64,000 nucleotides of DNA from contig CM075778.1 in NCBI GenBank assembly GCA_037974665.1, positions 26,664,001 through 26,728,000 on the forward strand, written 5' to 3'. The translations under genes were made by a program, and so were the position numbers. This document shows, in pieces, positions 10,170-23,149 of the stretch (position 1 is its first letter; each line of letters starts with the position of its first letter). The notes below the pieces were generated by a model, which was given only the letters and a program-made list of their open reading frames with translations, did not search any database and was not told the DNA's origin. Source of the DNA: Ehretia macrophylla (lineage: Eukaryota; Streptophyta; Magnoliopsida; Boraginales; Ehretiaceae).

Positions 10170-12495
10170 TGTAAGGCCCAACACAAGACCACATGTGCAT
10201 ATAGATCATATCATATATAATTGAATTATTTTATATGCATTTACCTTGTTTTATGTGCTTTTAAATTGATTTATGTGTGCTGCATCATTTAATGTGCATT
10301 TGAATATTTTATATAACGTAAGCCATAATTAAATCCTATCATGAACAATAACTAACTAGAACAGTTAAGCTAGGACTAAAGCAATGGAGTTAGAACTAAA
10401 TGGCATGCTAGAAGATAAGTAATTAGTTCAAGGGCACTCTAGTCATTTGGTTAAAACAAAAGAATATCCTACCAACTATTTTGACTCAAAACACACTCAA
10501 ACATACAATATCTCTACACACACATACAACTCATAAATTTGACTAAGGGAGAAGAGAGAAAAAGAAAGGGAAGAAGAGGAGAAGGAAGAATAAGCAAAAT
10601 GCAGCCATTTTCCATAATTTCCTAGCATTCTCAAGCTTCTACTTACATCTTGGACCTCATCTCTTGCATTCAACTCCACATCTAGGTGAGGGATTCTTTC
10701 AAAATTTCTTCACAAAGCTCATCCAAGGTTGTTTGTGTTATTTTGTTGGGTAATTTAGCTTGTGAAGTTCATATATGTCTTCATTGTAAAGTTGGTTGAA
10801 TTTATGTGTTGTAGATCTAGGGCTTGACTAATTTGTATTGGATGATCTTGAAAATTTGTTGATGAGTTAAGTATTGTTTTGTATATGTTAGAATGTATGT
10901 AAAATGTATGCAATGGTTGAAAGCATGAATTTTTTAGGACTTAGATGGTGATTTTGTTGTTATGAGCCATTGTTGATTCTTGGAGTTTTGGATGTGGATT
11001 GTAGATGGAAGGGGGCTGGGGGATGCTTTTGGTGGAGGTTGGACCAGTATTTGATGTCTAATGATCCACATTATGTGTGCTTGATGACTTGTAAGAAGTG
11101 GGTGAAATGGTATCAAGTTAAGGTGTAAAATGTGTGAATTTACGGGTGTTAAATGCCCAGGTCAGTCGACTAAGCCGGTCAACTAAACTCGCCCAACCAC
11201 TCAACCGACATTTGACCAAATTCTCTATAAAAGCCGGGCGAGTTACTCGCCCGACTTTCCAGATAACTTTGCGTGACAATTTTCCGAAGACCATAACTCT
11301 GTCAATTCAACTCCAAATTGAGTTCCGTTTGATTCTAGAGTCATCTACATTCGATAAGCTTCGATTCTATACTAAATTCAGATAAATTGGACTTTGGGAA
11401 CATAGGAAAATTTACCTCCCAATTTAGGCTAATGCATAAGCATTGAAATGGATCCATAGTTTCGTTTGTGTTTGCATTTTCTCGTCAATTGACATAGTCT
11501 ATTTATGTCTTTTCGCTACCTCATGATACTTGGCAATACTTGAAGCACCCTAAATGCTACCTATGCATGACCATTATATGTTTGCTTGATATGCCATTGA
11601 TAATTGTAATAAATTGAATTGTAATTGCGTGTCAGTTGCAACCATTATTGATTGAGGACGTGATGGGACCTCCTGGCCGTGTTGGGCTTTCCGGTATATA
11701 TCGCCCCTCAAAATATTGATTCTTTCTCTTGCTAGGACCCCATTGATCCTCCTACAGGATAAGGATAGATCCTCCTATGGGATAGGGACTGATCCTCATA
11801 CGGGATAAAGACAGATCCTCTTACGGGACAGAGACAGATCCTCCTACGGGATAAGGACTGATCCTCCTACGGGACAGGGATTCCATGATATCTTGGAAGA
11901 GTTTGGTTATGTAATTGTTATTGAACCATGATTGCATATCTTGTATTCTCGTTTATGAATCCTTGTGTGCATGATACGTTTTATCAAATTGATTACGAAA
12001 AGACAAAACCGTTGCGAAAACCCTTCATCTTCTATCCACACTGAGCTATATGTAGGATTAGCTCACCCCTCTTTTGATCAATTACAGGTAAGGTTGAGCA
12101 TGAGCAGACTACTCAAAATGTTGAAGAAACTCCTTGGTGTGACATTGAGGATTTCTGCCTTATGTGGTTACTATATATTGATGTAACTTATGAATACTTG
12201 ATATATAACTTATTCTTTTGGACAACTAATATGTAACTAATTACTTCTATTCTTTTAAGACTTAGAAACCCAAATGTTGGCTAGCTCTTACGTTTGAACA
12301 GGTGATTCGAGGTCTTGTACATATGAAACTAGTTATGGTTTCCTTTACTAAGGCCAATGTAATTGAAAGACTTTTGAACCTTTATGGAGTATATGTGAAT
12401 GTACAGGTTATTAAGTTATTGATTTTATAGATTTTGGGTTACAAATGTCACGTACCGGCCTTAGTCTCTACAGGTGTCTAAGTCAGGGTGTGATA
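10170..12495 (+). repeat. 5' LTR of the chromovirus
   Basis: It starts TGTAAGGCCC and ends GGTGTGATA just before the primer-binding site. It aligns along its length with 16638-18994. It includes a six-unit 23-bp tandem repeat near its middle. Confidence 0.92.
11745..11882 (+). repeat. 23-bp tandem repeat inside the 5' LTR
   Basis: Six head-to-tail units of the type GATCCTCCTACGGGACAGGG plus ACA, with small differences between units. The matching array in the 3' LTR is at 18244-18380. GC-rich units in an AT-rich LTR; role unknown. Confidence 0.9.
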
Positions 12496-12502
12496 TCTTT
12501 TG

Positions 12503-12514
12503 TGGTATCAGAGC
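12503..12514 (+). other. Primer-binding site, tRNA-iMet type
   Basis: TGGTATCAGAGC lies eight bases past the 5' LTR end and matches the standard plant LTR primer site complementary to the 3' end of initiator methionine tRNA. Confidence 0.9.
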
Positions 12515-12769
12515 CTAGCTATTTAGTTAGGCGTAAGCTGGATTTGGAACCCCTGATTAGTGGGTAAGAAACTTGAGGTAAGAATATGTCGTAGTACCTT
12601 TAGATACTTATGTGTTTATGTGAACTTATATGCTTAACGTGATATACTTGTTCTTGCCTATGTGTAACCTATGTGTTAGGAGCATGGCTAGTGCGCAAAT
12701 TCACATCTTTTATCATGCATTCGTAACCTGTAATCGTGAGTGGTATTTGTTCTATATCTAAAAATAGCT

Positions 12770-15700
12770 GGACGTAATACCCGCAACAACCCTGGACCTC
12801 AAGAGACCGGGAGTACAAATCAAGCTAATCATGGTATGGCAATGTTCAATTTGATGGCAACTGTCATCGATCGGATGAGTAGGGCTATGGAACAATAAGC
12901 AGAAACCGCAGCAGCCACAACAGCAACGGCAACAACTAATAATAATAATAACAACAATCTTGGTGCTGGTAGTAGTGGGGGAAATGAGGGTAATAGGGGA
13001 GGTGATAACCTCAAAGATTTCCTGTTCTATAGCCCTCCGAAGTTCAGGGGTTAGCCGAGTAGTGAAGAGGCAAACTATTGGTTGTCTCAGATGGAGAAGA
13101 TTTATGCTGCACAAGATTATATAGATGAGAAAAAGGTCTCCTATGCAGTCTTTCAACTAGAAGGTGATGTTGAGACATAGTGGAATACAGTGAGGGACCA
13201 ATGGGAGGTACAACACACTCCCTTTACATGAAGGAACTTCGTTAGAACATTCAAGGGTAAATACATATTTAAGGCTTCTCGGGACAGGAAGATGAAGGAG
13301 TTTATGTACTTGAAGTAGAGAAACATGATGGTGACTGAGTATGGGGCGAAATTTGATAGCCTCTCCCAGTATGCACTACATATGGTCCAGACCCCGGTTA
13401 CCAAGATATGGAAGTTTAAACAAGGGCTGAGACTTGAGATTCAAGATGGGCTGGCAGTAGCGGAGTTCGACACTTACAATGCTATCTTTGAGGCTGCATT
13501 AAGGGTTGAGGAGATGAAGTTATCAATAAAGGTTGGTCTAGCTCAGTCAAACAAGAGGCCCTTTTAGACTTAAGGTCAGTCCAGAGCATTCCAAACTCAG
13601 AACCCCTAAGGCCAAGGCCAAGTAAGGCCAGCAGTTGTTAGACCCCAGCCAAATGCCCCAGCCAATCAACTGGCTCGTGGTACAACAGGGGCTACTGCTA
13701 CTACTCAGGGTGCTTTGTGCAACTATTGCAACAAGATGGGGCATATGGAAGCCCAAAGTCAAAAAAAACTTGGCACGTGTGTGGGGTGCGGAAGTGATAA
13801 GCACTAGGCTAAGGATTGCCCGAGGTGGCAGAACAAGGGTGTACAAAATTCGCCTGTAAGAAATATCCCAAGCCAAAGAATTCAAGCTCGAGCCTATGCG
13901 ATGGATCAAGAAAAAGTCCTAGATGATGTAGGTGTTGTTGAAGGTACTTTCTTGATTCAAAATCAATGTGTTAAGGTACTTATTGATCCTAGAGCCACGA
14001 ATTCATTCATAACCCCTAAATGTGCATATCGCACTAAGTTGCCAGTTGAGAACTTACCATATCATGTAGAGGTTAGCACCCTGATGGACCCTAAATGTGC
14101 TATTAGATTGGCATGTAAAGCATGCAATATACGAATTGGGGATCGAGAGTTTTTGGCCAATCTCATAGTGCTAATCTTCTAGGTTTATGAAGTTGTTTTG
14201 GGGATGGATTGGTTGTCACGGCATCATGCGCTGTTAGATTGCCGAACAAAAGTTATAGAGTTTCGGGTTCCGGGGCAACTTGTGCTTAAGGTGAAAGGTA
14301 AGCGTGACTTGTCAGAAAAGATAGTGGTATCCTTAATCAAGGCTGTGAAATGTATGAGGAAGGGTTGCAAAGGATATTTGGCTTACCTAAACAACAAGCC
14401 AACAGATCAGAGCGAGTTAGTAGAAGTACCGATGGTTAAGGAGTATGTTGATGTGTTCCCGAAAGAGTTTACAGGATTACTACCCGCGAGGGAGATTGAG
14501 TTCGTGATTGATACACTACCGGGTACTCAGCCAATCTCTAAGGCTGCATATCGCATGACTTCGACTGAATTGCAAGAGTTGATGATTCAATTACAAGGCT
14601 TGTTGGAGAAGGGATTTATACAACCTAGCTCATCTCTATGGGGTTTACCTGTCCTATTTGTGAAGAAGAAGGACAACACATTGAGGTTGTGTATTGACTA
14701 CAAGGGGTTAAACCAAGTGACTATTAAGAATAAGTACCCGTTGCTGTTGATTAATGAGTTGTTTGATCAATTTCAAGGAGACCAAGGTCTATTCAAAATT
14801 TGACTTGAGGCAAGGATATTATCAACTTCATATCAAACGGGAAGATGTACTTAAGTCAGCTTTCAGAACGAGGTACGAGCATTATGAGTTTGTTGTAATG
14901 TCATTTGGATTAACAAATGCTCCTGCCACTTTTATGGACTTGATGCACAGGGTGTTTCAACCGTATTTGGACCAGTTTGTGGTGATTTTTATAGATGATA
15001 TCCTGGTGTATTCAAAGACCGAGGAGGAACATGAAAGACATTTGCGTTTGGTGTTACAGAAGTTGAAGGAGCACCAATTGTTTTCCAAGTTCAGCAAATG
15101 TGAGTTTTGGCTCAAACAAATAGCCTTCTTGGGTCATATGATATCACAAGAAGGGATTGATGTGGATCCTTCGAAGATTGATGTTGTGCAATCATGGAAG
15201 AAACTGAGGAATGTTACCTAGGTACGTAGTTTTCTCGATTTGGCATGATACTATAGGAGATTTGTAAAGGATTTTTCCAAGCTTGCGGGGCCGCTCACAA
15301 GGCTCACACAGAAGAAGGTTAGTTTCGTGTGGGATGATAAATGTGAAAGTAGTTTTCAGGAGTTGAAGAAGAGATTAACAACTGCTCCTGTGTTGGCGTT
15401 GCCTGAAAGAAGTTAAGGGTTTGTCATTTATAGTGATGCCTCAAAGGAAGGATTGGGATGTGTGTTGATACAAAACAATCAAGTCATAGCTTATGCATTA
15501 TGGAAGTTGAAGCCTTATGAGGAGAATTATCCTACGCATGACTTAGAGCTCGCAGCTATTGTGTTTGCCTTGAAAAAATGGAGGCATTGGTTTGGGTCAT
15601 TATGGATAGATTAACAAAGACCGCTCACTTCATTGCAATGAATAAGACAGATAGTGTAAAGAAACTAGTTGAGTTGTATGTGGCTAACATTGTGAAATTA

Positions 15701-16583
15701 CATGGAGTACCAGCCAGCATTGTATTTGACAGAGATCCAAGATTTACATCGTAGTTCTGGCAAAAGTTGAAAGAAGTCTTAGGAACGAAGTTGAAGCTTA
15801 GTACAACGTATCATCCATAGACTGATGGGCAATCGGAAAGGACCATCCAAATTTTGGAAGACATGTTAAGGGCGTGTGCATTGGATTTTAGAGGTACATG
15901 GGAGAAACATTTACCTTTGGCAGAATTTGCTTATAACAACAGTTATCAGGCAACAATTGACATGGCACCATACGAGGCTCTTTATGGATGAAAGTGTAGG
16001 TCGTCGTTGTATTAGGATGAAGTCGGTGAGATGAAGATAATTGGTCCTACTTTATTGTTGAAGTTAATAGAGAAGATTGAGAAGGTGCAGTTGATTAGGA
16101 AGAGAATGCTCACAGCCCAAAGTAGACAAAAGAGCTATGCCGACAAGCGGATGCGAGACTTAGAATTTGCTGTTGGTGATTGGGTATTCTTGAAGTTGTC
16201 ACCCCGAAGAAGATTGATCAGGCATGAAAAAAGGAGGAAAATTGAGCCCGAGGTATGTAGGGCCATTTGAAGTTATGGAGCGAATCGACAAGTTGACATA
16301 TCGGTTGGATCTACAACCAAATCTCTCCAACATTCACAATGTGTTTCATGTTTCGATGTTGAGGAAGTACCATCCTGATGCCTCCCATATTCTGGAACCA
16401 GAACCGTTGGTACTTCAGGAGAACTTGTCCTACGAGGAGAAACCTGTGCGGATTCTAGATGAGCAAGACCGGGAGTTGCGCAACAAGAGTATTCCTATGG
16501 TGAAAGTACTTTGGAATAACCATGGTATTGAGGATGCAACTTGGGAGAGACGTGATCAAATGAAGCAACGATATCTATTCTAG
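12770..16583 (+). mobile_element. gag-pol coding region of the chromovirus (fossil)
   Basis: Recognisable parts in order: gag (about 12.8-13.57 kb, including YGAKFDSLSQYA); a decayed zinc knuckle near 13.72-13.83 kb; protease (about 13.9-14.2 kb, [14 protein letters not shown] at its end); reverse transcriptase (about 14.4-15.2 kb, with the [10 protein letters not shown] active site near 14.98-15.01 kb); RNase H (about 15.4-15.6 kb); integrase core (about 15.6-16.0 kb, [12 protein letters not shown]); and the GPY/F and chromodomain-like end (16.2-16.58 kb, YVGPFEVMERI). The reading is broken in more than ten places and no full-length polyprotein is present. Confidence 0.88.
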
Positions 16584-16624
16584 TTTACAAGGTAATTAGG
16601 GAATTGCGATGGCGCAATTCTGTT

Positions 16625-16637
16625 AAGGAGGAGAGGT
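16625..16637 (+). other. Polypurine tract before the 3' LTR
   Basis: AAGGAGGAGAGG followed by T sits directly before the 3' LTR start TGTAAGG, the expected position for plus-strand priming. Confidence 0.8.
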
Positions 16638-18994
16638 TGTAAGGCCCAGCACGAGACCACATGTGTATATAGATCATATCATATATAATTGAATTATTTT
16701 ATATGCATTTACCTTGTTTTATGTGCTTTTAAATTGATTTATGTGTGTTGCATCGTTTAACGTGCATTTGAATATTTTATATAACGTAAGCCATAATTAA
16801 ATCCTATCATGAACAATAACTAACTAGAACAGTTAAGCTAGGACTAAAGCAATGGAGTTAGAACTTATGGCATGCTAGAAGATAAGTAATTAGTTCAAGG
16901 GCACTCTAGTCATTTGATTAAAACAAAAGAATATTCTACCAACTATTTTTACTCAAAACATACTCAAACACACACAAAATCTCTACACACACACACAACT
17001 CAAAAATTTGACTAAGGGAGAAGAGAGAAAGAGAAAGGGAAGAAGAGGAGAAGGAAGAACGAGTAAAGTGCAACCATTTTCCACAATTTCCTAGCATTCT
17101 CAAGCTTCTACTTGTATCTTGGACGTCATCTCTTGCATTCAACTCCAAATCTAGGTGAGGGATTCTTTCAAAATTTATTGACAAAGCTCATCCAAGGTTG
17201 TATGTGGTATTTTGTTGGGTAATATAGCTTGTGAAGTTCATATATGTCTTCATTGTGAAGTTGGTTGAATTTATGTGTTGTAGATCTAGGGCTTGTCTAA
17301 TTTGTATTGGATGATCTTGAAAATTTGTTGATGAGTTAGGTATTGTTTTGTATATGTTAGAATGTATGTAAAATGTATACAATGGTTAAGAGCATGAATT
17401 TAGCATTTTAGGACTTAGATGGTGATTTTGTTGTTATGAGCCATTGTTGATTCTTGGAGTTTTGGATGTGGATTGTAGATGGAAGGGTGTTGTAGGATGT
17501 CTTTGGTGGATGTTGAACCATTATTTGATGTCTAATGATCCACATTATGTGTACTTGATGGATTGTAAGAAGTAGGTGGAGTGGTAGCAAGTTAAGGTAT
17601 AAAATGTGTGAATTTACGAGTGTTAAATGCCCAAGTCAGTCAACTAAGTAGGTCGGCTAAACTCGCCCGACTACTCGACCGACATTTGACCAAATTCTCT
17701 GTAAAAGCTGGTCGACTAAGTCGGGTAAGTTACTCGCCCTACTTACTTGCCCGATTTTCTAGACAGCTTTGCGCGATAATTTTCCGAAGACCATAACTCG
17801 GTCAATTCAACTCTGAATTGAGTTCCGTTTGATTCTAGAGTTATCTACATTCGATGAGCTTCGATTCTATACTAAAATCAGATAAATTGAAATTTAGGAA
17901 CATTAGAAAATTTACCTCCCAAGTTTGGCTAATGCAGAAGCATTGAAATGGATCCATAGTTTTGTTTGTGTTTGCATTTTCTCGTCGATTGACGTAGTCT
18001 ATTTATGTCTTTTCGCTACCTCATGATACTTGGAAATACTTGAAGCACCTAAATACTACATATGCACGACCATTATACGTTTGCTTGATATGCCATTGAT
18101 AATTGTAATGCATTGAATTGTAATTGCGCGTCAGTTGCAACCATTATTGATTGAGGACGTGATGGGACCTCCAGGCCGTGTTGGGCTTGTTGGTATATAT
18201 CGACCCTCAAAATATTGATTCTTTCTCTTGCTAGGACCCCATTGTTCCTCCTACGGGATAGGGACAGATCCTCCTATAGGATAGGGATTGATCCTCCTAC
18301 GGGACAGAGACAGATCCTTCTACGGGACAGAGACAGATCCTTCTACAGGATCAGGACTGGTCCTGCTTTGGGATAGGAATTCTATGATATCTTGGAAGAG
18401 TTTGGTTATGTAATTGTTATTGAACCATGATTGCATATCTTGTATTCACATTTGTGAATCCTTGTGTGCATGACACATTTTATCAAATTGATTACAAAAA
18501 GACAAAACCGTTGCGAAAACCCTTCATCTTCTATCCTCACTGAGCTATACGTAGGATTAGCTCACCCCTCTTTTGATCAATTACAGGTGAGGTTGAGCAC
18601 GAGGAGGCCACTCAAAATGTTGGAAAAACTCCTTGGTGTGACATCGAGGATTTCTGCCTTATGTGACTACTATATATTGATATAACTTATGAATACTTGA
18701 TATATAACTTATTCTTTTGGACAACTAATATGTAACTAAGTACTTCTATTCTTTTGAGACCTAGAAACCCGAATGTTGGCTAGCTCTTACGTTTGAACAG
18801 GTGGTTCAAGGTCTTGTACATATGAAACTAGTTATGGTTTCATTTACTAAGGCCGATGTAATTGAAAGACTTTTGAACCTTTATGGAGTATATGTGAATG
18901 TACAGGTTAGTAAGTTATTGATTTTACAGATTTTGGGTTACAAATGTCACGTACCGGTCTTAGCCTCTACGGGTGTCTGGGTCGGGGCGTGATA
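16638..18994 (+). repeat. 3' LTR of the chromovirus
   Basis: It starts TGTAAGGCCCAGCACGAGA and ends GTCGGGGCGTGATA, followed by the target duplication ACAAA. It contains the matching 23-bp tandem array at 18244-18380. Confidence 0.92.
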
Positions 18995-20918
18995 ACAAAT
19001 ACTTTTGCACCTCTTTATTTTCTAGATCAATAGAAACATCTTGTAACAAGCTAGCATCCAAGGGATCCAATCGACTCATATGGTTAGACACTATAGCTTG
19101 TATGGTGTCAATGCAAAAACAACTATCACTTGTTTCTGGGTACTTGATAGTCTTGAAAACATTAAAGGTTACCTCTCCGTCTTGTACCCACAGACGTACC
19201 TTACCCTTTTGAACATCAATAAGTGCTTTTCCAGTTGGCAAAAATGGTCTTCCAAGTATAATAGAGATATCATTGTCTTCCTCCATATCGAGAACTATGA
19301 AGTCTACAGGAAAAATGAATTTATCTATTTTGACAAGCACATCTTCAATTATTCCTTTAGGGTGCTTGAGAGAACAATCAGCTAGCTGTAGTGTTACTGT
19401 TGTTGGTCTTGCTTTACCTAAATCAAGATTCTTGAAAATAGCCAAAGGCATTAGATTAATACTCGCACCCAAATCACATAATGTCTGCTTAAAAATAGCG
19501 TTCTCAATTGAACATGGAATGGTGAAACTCCCTGGATCCTTGAGCTTTAACGGCAACTTCTTTTGTAAAATAACAGTACACTCCTCACTAAGACCAACTG
19601 CCTTATAATCTCCCAACTTCCTTTTGTTTGAAAGAATATCTTTCACAACTTCACAAAATTGGGCATCTGTTCAAGTGCGTCGACAAATACGTTATTGATT
19701 TGCAGTTTCTTGAAGACCTCAAGAAATTTAGTGAACTACTTATCAAGGTTGTTCTTCTTCAGGCGTTGAGGAAAATGGATATTAATAGATGGTTCCTGAG
19801 GGGGTCGTGGCTAAACTTCTACTTTCTCTCCCTCTTTTCTTTCATTTTTTTCTTCTTCTTCTTTGGTACTTTTGGCTTTCACAAGATCCTCTAATTCATT
19901 ACCACTTCTAAAGTGATAGCTTTACACTGCTCCTTACCATATCTTTTGGGATTCACCTCCGAAGTACTAGGTAGAGTTCTTTGTTTCCTTTCAGAAAACA
20001 AAGTGGCTATTTGACTTATTTGAACCTCCAAATTTCGGATTTGTGCTGATTGGTTCTGAAGATTAGTTCTGGTTTCATTCATGAATTAAGCTATTACATC
20101 TTTCAAATTCACCTTTTTCTCTCATGGTGGGTTACTCTGTTCAAGCTGCAACACATTCTGTGTATTTCTCCAAGATAAAATTCGAATGATTACGCCATGC
20201 TGGATTGTATCTATTGGAGTAAGGATTGTTTTGCTACCCGTTAAAATTTTCCACATTTTATGCTTGCTCCAACGTTGCTTGAGCAAATAGGTTACCCACT
20301 TGACATTCTGAGGTATGTTGCGCTCTATTACAGAATTGACACACCATTGACGCCACTTGGATAGAGTAAGCCGTCACTTGGTTGTTTTGCAATTGTTTAG
20401 AGAGAATGGCAATTTGAGCTATCAAAGCAGTTATAGCATCTATCTCATGAACCCCAGCTATCTTCTTAGACATGGTTTTCTCGCTCGGCCACTGAAAATT
20501 ATTAGTGGTTATATCTTCCAGCAACTCATAAGCCTTATCTTCTGTCTTCTTCATAAGGGCTCCTCCTGCTGATGCGTCAATCAGAGTTCTAGTTGTACCT
20601 ATCAACCCATTGTAGAAATTATGAACCTGCATCCACTTGGGCAACCCATGATGCAGACACTTCCTCAGCAACACTTTATATATCTCCTATGCTTTAGAAA
20701 GAGTTTCACCTTCATGTTGAGCAAAATTATTAATCTCAATGCGCATCTTTGTTGTCTTTCCAGGTGGGAAGACTTTAGATATAAACTTGTGCACCAAATT
20801 ATCCCATGTGGTAATTGAATCTGAAGGCAGCAAATTCGATCATTCTATAGATTGATCCCTCAAAGAGAAAGGAAACAAACGAAGGCGAAATGCTTTATTG
20901 GTAACGTTGTTATATTTG
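18995..20918 (-). mobile_element. Athila-like element A, gag and protease part
   Basis: Minus-strand fossil coding for an Athila-type gag (with a cysteine/histidine knuckle segment near 20.3 kb) followed by the protease region, which shows DPGSFTIPCSIENAIF, CDLGASINLMPLAIF, DFIVLDMEEDND and ILGRPFLPTGKALIDVQKG. It continues, across the inserted chromovirus, into the reverse-transcriptase part at 9362-10169. It is closely related to element B. Broken, with several breaks. At its right edge it abuts LTR sequence of element B. Confidence 0.88.
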
Positions 20919-21594
20919 AAAACTCAACATAGAGTAGGAATAGTTTATCAATTAATCACACCAAAAGAAAAGTGTTCTTAATCCGGCTATATCGTAGCCC
21001 TAGAAAAGCAACTTAGAACATCATAGCGAAATTAAACACAATCCAAAACATAGTGTAACTCATGATAAGAGAAAGAGGAAGATTCATAGTAGAAGTCTGT
21101 TTCCGGATTGTTTCGCCGTCTTTAACTTCCTCTAATCCATAGGTTTTTTCCTCTCCAAAGTTTTTGTCTAAGTCCCTCATTTTTTCCTGCGCTAGAATTT
21201 TTTTCCTTTTTATTTGTTAGGTTTTTTCCTTTCTTTAGACTCCTACCCCAGATAGGCTTCTTCACACAAAAGGAAAAATATTCCACAGCAAATTCTTTGA
21301 CGTAGTGCAACAGCGCTATGGCTAGCGCAAGGGCACTACGACTAGCGCTGTTGCACTACGTCTGGTCAAATGTCAATTAGCACAGCTTCCTTAACGCTCA
21401 ACATTCTCTCAGCTTCAATACACGTTCCACCCTTGGTATTTCTCCCATTTTGCTCAGAAGTCAGTCATGCTCACCAAAAATACATATGACGTAAACCGAA
21501 CGTAAAACTCACGAGATTACTCATAAAAACTTTAGAGAACCAGCAAATATTAAGAAGAAGGCATTGAAATAATGTATATAAAATTCACACAACA
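20919..21594 (-). repeat. 3' LTR sequence of element B, junction with element A
   Basis: Matches 28900-29567 of the 5' LTR (for example ATCGTAGCCCTAGAA and the palindromic GCGCTATGGCTAGCGC area near 21.31 kb). It is followed on its right by the purine tract in minus orientation (21595-21609), so it is a 3' LTR of the element to its right. Its left side passes directly into gag of element A. Confidence 0.75.
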
Positions 21595-21609
21595 AATACC
21601 CCTAAACTT
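21595..21609 (-). other. Polypurine tract of element B
   Basis: On the minus strand AAGTTTAGGGGTATT lies directly before the 3' LTR start (TGTTGTGTGAATTTT). This is the usual Athila-type arrangement. A second, near-identical tract lies at 21889-21903. Confidence 0.7.
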
Positions 21610-21659
21610 AACATTTTGCTTGTCCTCACGCAAAAGACACCACTAACTACGACAGACAA

Positions 21660-21903
21660 CGCCAATTAGCACAGCTCCTTCAGCGCCTCTCGTTCACCAA
21701 TGCTTTAAAATACGTCCGAGCTTTGATATTCCTCTCCCATTTTGCTCACAAGTTAATTGTTCTCACCAACACAAACCTATGTCCAAAAACAACCATAAAC
21801 CACACAAAATTACTCATAAAAGCTCTCGAGAACCAACAAACATTAAGTAAAAGGGCATCGGAATAATATATATAAAATCCTCTCAATAAATACCCCCAAA
21901 CTT
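21660..21903 (-). repeat. Second LTR-end plus polypurine-tract copy in element B
   Basis: About 230 bp matching the first part of the LTR (21660-21888) are followed by a second polypurine tract AAGTTTGGGGGTATT (21889-21903). The LTR-start/purine-tract unit therefore occurs twice within 350 bp, the copies differing at many sites. This may reflect recombination between related elements or a strand-transfer event during copying. Confidence 0.7.
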
Positions 21904-23149
21904 AACATTTTACTTGTCCTCAAGCAAAATACACAACTAAATAGAAAAGAAAATAAGGCAAAAACAACTTTAAATTAATTACTCAACACAAGAAGTCATA
22001 AAAACAATGCTTCAGGATGATCATTCCATGGCCTCAATAGTGTTTTTCAAAACTCAAAGCTCAAAAGAATTTTCTAGCAATCATGAGTATAGGGAATACT
22101 AAGTTCAATGACAATTTTATTCTACCTATAATCCCGTAAGTGAGTATGTGTATGGCCTCTATCTCAATCAATTGTACTCGGATGAGTTTATGCAAACAAG
22201 TGAATTATCAATGTTGATCTTTAATGTAAACTCATTTAGGACTTCATAGGCTTACCTTTCATGTCACTCTCCACTAATGTAAATTGTTCATAGCATCAAA
22301 AATCATTAGGACTTTATATTGGGTAGTAATGTACAACTAGGGTCAAGATGGGATAATGGATGTCAATTTTGTTTGCTAATTACCCGTAGTCACACAACCA
22401 TCCTAAGATTTTCAATGGAGCGCATGCCAACTCTTCTTACCACACCCAAAAAATTTGATCCATATACTTTCCCTCTTTCTTTTCGCTGCTTCAACCGTCA
22501 CCTTTTACAATTGAACAAAAGAACCACACTCCCCCAAACTTGAATATTTGCATTTTGAATACAAGGGATGCAGCTCTCTTTATTTTTCAAACCTTTCTAG
22601 AATCTTTTTTTTCTTTTTTTCATTATTTTTTTTCAAGGAAATTTAATAAATCATAACACTCCCCATCTATCCAAATTAGCATAGCTCCAAATACTTTTCC
22701 TAGAACAATCACATGTTACGAGTAAAGGGGCATCATTTGAGAAAAAAATTATTTAGAAGGTTAAAGAAAATATTATGGGCAACAAAAAGAAAGAAAGGCT
22801 TAATCAGGCTCAACAGGGTAGACTAAGTATATTCAATTATTTAACAGGTTGGCTTGAAGGGCTCAAACGATCCAAGAATGACCTAAATTATATTCCTAAT
22901 GCTATGTAACCTAGGATTTTGCCTCAAATGACAATCAAGCAAGTACTAAAGTCCTATGATCATGTTTATCACTAAAGTTCACATAAACCTTCTCTAAGCA
23001 AACGAAACGACTAGGCGAGGCTAAGTGCGCAATGTGTAGGGATTTTCAGTAAAAGCAAAACCATTTTTCAATCAAGCACCCCCATAATAAAATTATCATT
23101 CTATTCTACTCATCATCGGCTTTAATTTCTCATCCATAGACATTATTTT
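21904..23149 (-). mobile_element. Non-coding 3' region of element B
   Basis: Lies between the Athila extra ORF and the 3' LTR. Only short open frames, with T- and A-rich runs (for example around 22.6 kb). No independent gene is visible. Confidence 0.6.

Larger units (their letters stand above)
10170..18994 (+). mobile_element. Ty3/gypsy chromovirus (Tekay/Del-like), two LTRs
   Basis: An 8.8-kb element flanked by the 5-bp target duplication ACAAA (10165-10169 and 18995-18999). LTRs of about 2.33 and 2.36 kb (10170-12495 and 16638-18994) begin TGTAAGGCCC. A tRNA-iMet primer site follows the 5' LTR and a purine tract precedes the 3' LTR. Internal parts in order: gag with zinc knuckle, protease, reverse transcriptase, RNase H, integrase, and a GPY/F plus chromodomain-like tail. 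Long LTRs, an iMet primer and a chromodomain-like tail point to the Tekay/Del lineage. It is a fossil with more than ten breaks. In the first 250 bp the two LTRs differ at about eight sites by eye, mostly transitions, so it is moderately young and younger than the Athila element it hit. Confidence 0.93.

Noticed and set aside
19080-19608. Plus-strand frames over the Athila protease region
   Set aside because: Shadows of the minus-strand element coding.
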